Source: Streptomyces sp. ISL-12 (GTDB lineage: Bacteria; Actinomycetota; Actinomycetes; Streptomycetales; Streptomycetaceae). From it: a stretch of DNA of 44,650 nt. The position numbers and the translations under genes were made by a program. The stretch's first letter is position 1. The number at the start of each line of letters is the position of its first letter. The notes beneath the pieces were generated by a model. It searched no databases, was not told the origin of the DNA, and saw nothing but the letters and a program-made list of their open reading frames with translations. Location of the stretch: the NCBI RefSeq assembly GCF_018614415.1, contig NZ_JAGGOO010000092.1, forward strand, positions 1-44,650, in the 5' to 3' direction. Below are positions 42,048 to 44,650 of this stretch, in pieces.

Positions 42048-43622
42048 ATGACTTCTGTACAGGCACGGATACAGGACCTGCTGAGCACTTTCGGCGCACC
42101 CGACGCCGATGTGGCGCGGCTGTTGTGCGACCGCCGGCCGCCGGACGCCGTCGCCTTCACCGTCCTCGGGCCGGATCTGGAATCCGTCCCCCTCACCTAT
42201 GGCGCCCTCGCCGAACGGTCCCGGCTGCTCGCCGGCCGACTGCGCGCGCTGGGCGTCGGCCCGGGGGACCGGGTGGCCACGCTGATGGGCAAGTCGGCCG
42301 ACCTGCCGGTCAGCCTGCTGGCGATCTGGCGGCTGGGCGCGGTGCACGTGCCGCTGTTCACCGCCTTCGCTCCCGATGCCGTCCGCGCCCGCACCGCTGC
42401 CGCCAAGGCGGTCATCACCGATCCGTCCCAGTCGCACAAGGTCGACGCGCTGCGCGGCCCGGACGGCACCCTGCCGTGGCACGTGCTGGAGGCCGGCCCG
42501 GACCTCGCACGGGCCCCGGGCCCGGTCGCGGACACGTACCCCGTGGGAGGGGCGGCCCCCTTCCTGGAGCTGTACACCTCCGGAACCACCGGCCCGGCCA
42601 AGCCCGTCCCGGTACCGGTCCGGGCGATCGCCGCCTTCGCCGCGTACCAGGAGTTCGGGCTGGACCACCGCGCGGACGACGTCTTCTGGAACATGGCGGA
42701 CCCGGGGTGGGGCTACGGCCTCTACCAGGCGGTCATCGGGCCGTTGGCGCTGGGCCGGGCGGCCCTGCTGCTCAGCGGCGGCTTCGACGCCGACCGGACG
42801 GTCCTGACCCTGTCCCGCCACCGCGTGACCAACTTCGCGGCGGCGCCCACCGCCTACCGGTCCTTGCGGGCCCAGTGGCCCGGCCGGCCGCCGTTGGCGC
42901 TGCGCTGCGCCTCGTCCGCGGGTGAGCCGCTCGACGCCGCGACGGCCGAGTGGGCCGCGGACGCGCTGGGGACGGAGATCCACGACCACTACGGGCAGAC
43001 CGAGCTCGGCATGGTCGCCGGGCACGGATGGCACCCGGCGATCAGGCCGGCGGCCCGGACGGCCGGTTCGATGGGCCGCTCGTTCCCGGGCTGGCGGTTG
43101 AGGGTTTTGGACCGGACCGAGGACGTCGAAGCGCCGCCCGGCGAACCCGGCAGGCTGGCCGTCGACCGGTGGGAGAGTCCGCTGATGTGGTTCACCGGAT
43201 ACGGCGGCGGGACCGCGCCCGCGCGACGCTGGCACGTCACCGGTGACATCGCGGTCGCCGATGCCGCGGGGAATCTGACCTTCACCGGCCGCGCCGACGA
43301 CGTGATCATCATGGCGGGCTACCGCATCGGTCCGCACGACATCGAGAACGCCCTGCGGGCGCACCCGCGCGTGGCCGACGCGGCGGTCGTGGCGGTGCCC
43401 GACGGGCTGCGGGGCGAGGTGATCGAGGCTTTCGTCGTACTGTCCCCCGACGACGAGCCGGGGGAGGAGCTCGTCGGCGACCTCCAGACGTGGGTCAAAC
43501 GCCACCACGCGGCCCACGCCTATCCCCGGTCCGTGCGGTTCGTGGCCGAGTTGCCGAGGACGCCCAGCGGGAAGGTCCGCCGCGATGTGCTGAGGGCCGT
43601 GTCGGCGGCCGCCCCGCACTAG
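42048..43622 (+). CDS. AMP-forming acyl-CoA synthetase (ANL family)
   Basis: A 524-aa adenylating enzyme, or 531 aa if the ATG at 42027 is used; 42048 is favoured because AGGAAG lies at better distance. P-loop ELYTSGTTGPAKPVP, A5 motif HDHYGQTELG, A7 HVTGD, hinge GRADDVIIMAGYRIGP and catalytic lysine in PRTPSGKVRRD. Layout is closest to acetyl/medium-chain acyl-CoA synthetases. No carrier-protein domain is attached. It could activate crotonate or another short acid for the KAS III-like acyltransferase, or recycle the hydrolysed acyl group. Diverges from the cyclase operon. Confidence 0.9.
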   Translation: MTSVQARIQDLLSTFGAPDADVARLLCDRRPPDAVAFTVLGPDLESVPLTYGALAERSRLLAGRLRALGVGPGDRVATLMGKSADLPVSLLAIWRLGAVHVPLFTAFAPDAVRARTAAAKAVITDPSQSHKVDALRGPDGTLPWHVLEAGPDLARAPGPVADTYPVGGAAPFLELYTSGTTGPAKPVPVPVRAIAAFAAYQEFGLDHRADDVFWNMADPGWGYGLYQAVIGPLALGRAALLLSGGFDADRTVLTLSRHRVTNFAAAPTAYRSLRAQWPGRPPLALRCASSAGEPLDAATAEWAADALGTEIHDHYGQTELGMVAGHGWHPAIRPAARTAGSMGRSFPGWRLRVLDRTEDVEAPPGEPGRLAVDRWESPLMWFTGYGGGTAPARRWHVTGDIAVADAAGNLTFTGRADDVIIMAGYRIGPHDIENALRAHPRVADAAVVAVPDGLRGEVIEAFVVLSPDDEPGEELVGDLQTWVKRHHAAHAYPRSVRFVAELPRTPSGKVRRDVLRAVSAAAPH

Positions 43623-43678
43623 AAAAATATGTCTGTGCATTGTTTGCTGGGGAAAGTGTCCCTGTGGGAGAATGCGGT

Positions 43679-44125
43679 ATGGCCAAGGCAACACAGGCGC
43701 CCGCGATGACGCAGGACAGGATCTGGCGAGAGCTGAGTGAGGCGCAGACCCATGTCAACGCCGGCCTGGAACGAGAGTTGTACCGGCAGCACCAGCTCCG
43801 CCTCTCCGAGTACCACGCGTTGAGCAGTCTGGCCGACGCGGTGGACGGCAGTCTGCGCATGCAGGACCTGGCCGACGCCGTGGGCCTGAACCAGAGTTCG
43901 GTCACCCGGATCGTCGCCCGGCTGGAGGCGCAGGGGCTGTGCGAGCGCTGCCTGTGCCCCGACGACCGCCGCGGTGTGTTCACCCGGCTCCACGAAGCCG
44001 GCCGTGCCCGTGCCGAGGCGGCGGCTCCCACCTACCGCAAGGTGCTGGCCGAGGAGTGCGCCCGCTGGGGCCTCGTCATCGAACAGACGGAAGCGGGCCT
44101 GCGGTTCACCCTCACCGGCCGCTAG
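43679..44125 (+). CDS. MarR family transcriptional regulator
   Basis: A 148-aa dimeric winged-helix regulator. ATG at 43679 has GGGAG upstream. Helix-turn-helix LRMQDLADAVGLNQSSVTRI and wing LCERCLCPDDRRGVFTRLHE, with the family Asp-Arg-Arg. It follows the acyl-CoA synthetase by 56 bases; that leader holds ATG-N6-CAT (ATGTCTGTGCAT), loosely similar to the palindrome at the MFS promoter. It probably represses the exporter and is released by the product or an intermediate. The stop codon lies within CTAG, where an IS481 element begins, but the protein is of normal length. Confidence 0.88.
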   Translation: MAKATQAPAMTQDRIWRELSEAQTHVNAGLERELYRQHQLRLSEYHALSSLADAVDGSLRMQDLADAVGLNQSSVTRIVARLEAQGLCERCLCPDDRRGVFTRLHEAGRARAEAAAPTYRKVLAEECARWGLVIEQTEAGLRFTLTGR

Positions 44126-44650
44126 GTGTATTGAACTGCAGCGTTGTTTACACGGCTGATGGGTGGCTGCCCGCAAAGTGCGGTGTGGCAGCGGTGGTGG
44201 TTGTAGGTGTGCGGGAATTCTGCCAGGGCCGCGGTCCGCTCGTCGTTGCTCGTGCAGGACCTGATGCAGGCCCGTTCGTCGAGCGGGGTGCGGTTGAAGC
44301 GTTCGACCTTGCCGTTGGTCCGCGGGCCGGTAGGCACGCGTGAGCTTGCCGGTCGCGCCGAGGTCGGCCAGGGCATCGCGCCAGGCGAAGCTCCTGCGGT
44401 AGGGCCAGGCGTTGTCGGTCAGGACCCGCTCGATGCGGTCGATGCCCGTGGTCTGGAAGAAGACCGCGGCCCGGCGGAGGAAGGCTGCGCAGGTAGCGGC
44501 CTTCTCGTCCGCGTGGATCTCGCTGTAGGCGATGCGGGTGTGGTCGTCGACGGCGGAGTGGACGTAGTCGAAGCCCACGCTGTTGCGGCGGGCCCGGCCG
44601 GCCTCCCGGCCCAGGACTCTGTGACCGCCGCCGTCGGGGATGCGGCCGAG
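44122..44650 (-). pseudogene. frameshifted, window-truncated IS481-family transposase
   Basis: An integrase-core DDE transposase read on the minus strand and continuing past the window edge. One frame has the first Asp (YVHSAVDDHTRIAYSE) and second Asp (VLTDNAWPYRR). A +1 shift near 44325-44335, where one extra base disrupts the expected RPxTNGK motif, moves the final Glu (TNGKVERFNRT) and the C-terminus (ERTAALAEFPHTYNHHRCHT) into another frame. It is therefore probably inactive, unless sequencing error explains the shift. The stop codon lies in CTAG shared with marR. The element end starts at about 44127 (TGTATTGAACTG). Confidence 0.85.

Noticed and set aside
28673..44125. Aminocyclitol (validamycin/acarbose) cluster
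   Set aside because: There is no aminotransferase, cyclitol kinase, nucleotidyltransferase or glycosyltransferase in the cluster as seen.

Overview
The window is chromosomal DNA of a Streptomyces (or very close relative). The evidence is very high GC with strong third-position GC bias, frequent GTG starts, 4-base ATGA/GTGA gene overlaps, and an actinobacterial set of neighbours: topoisomerase IV subunits ParE and ParC, HPr, an M16 peptidase pair, DUF5998, DUF6082 and DUF485 proteins, and a c-di-AMP riboswitch ahead of a LytM peptidase. The order parE ... parC ... ptsH ... tdk resembles, from memory, the conserved core of Streptomyces chromosomes.

Left part (1-28.6 kb) is housekeeping. It holds a small zinc-ribbon protein (113-343, -), parE (785-2908), a membrane protein with a NarL-type two-component system (3245-5633), and a DUF485 protein coupled to a cation/acetate-type symporter (5703-7843). 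A CitA/DcuS-like two-component pair follows (7977-10447, -). Next come a ferredoxin-like protein under an apparent iron box (10984-11934, -), two small conserved proteins, a COG0523 GTPase (13420-14577), parC (14574-17030, -) and an M16 peptidase pair (17694-20440). The block ends with a riboswitch-controlled M23 peptidase, a GntR regulator, ptsH, a GNAT/ADP-forming acyl-CoA synthetase fusion, DUF5998, a phosphodiesterase and tdk. Two long intergenic gaps are filled by GC-rich repeat arrays: about 28 bp period at 10535-10985, and five 36-bp units at 17337-17516.

Right part (28.7-44.65 kb) looks like a compact biosynthetic gene cluster inserted after tdk. A minus-strand operon starts at 41533 with a sedoheptulose-7-phosphate cyclase of the 2-epi-5-epi-valiolone synthase type. 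It continues through two cupin genes, a zinc alcohol dehydrogenase, an SDR, a tandem VOC protein (CetB-like epimerase candidate), a ketosynthase-III-fold protein with a Ser-His-Asp active site (acyltransferase type), a genuine Cys-His-Asn KAS III, a FabG-like SDR and an enoyl-CoA hydratase. A second minus-strand unit (MFS exporter, quinone-oxidoreductase-like enzyme, luciferase-like F420/FMN enzyme, transposase-derived ORF) has its own promoter, overlapped by a palindrome. An acyl-CoA synthetase and a MarR regulator diverge to the right. A frameshifted IS481-family transposase begins exactly at the marR stop codon and runs off the window.

My reading, which is inference, is that this cluster builds an acylated C7 carbasugar with no nitrogen. 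The cyclase makes 2-epi-5-epi-valiolone. VOC, SDR, ADH and cupin enzymes epimerise, dehydrate and shift the redox state toward a gabosine-like hydroxymethyl-cyclohexenone. KAS III, FabG-like SDR and crotonase make crotonyl-CoA without an ACP, and the Ser-His-Asp KAS III-like enzyme places it on the ring hydroxyl. This is the logic expected for COTC (crotonyloxymethyl-trihydroxycyclohexenone) or a relative. No aminotransferase, kinase, glycosyltransferase, PKS or NRPS module is present.
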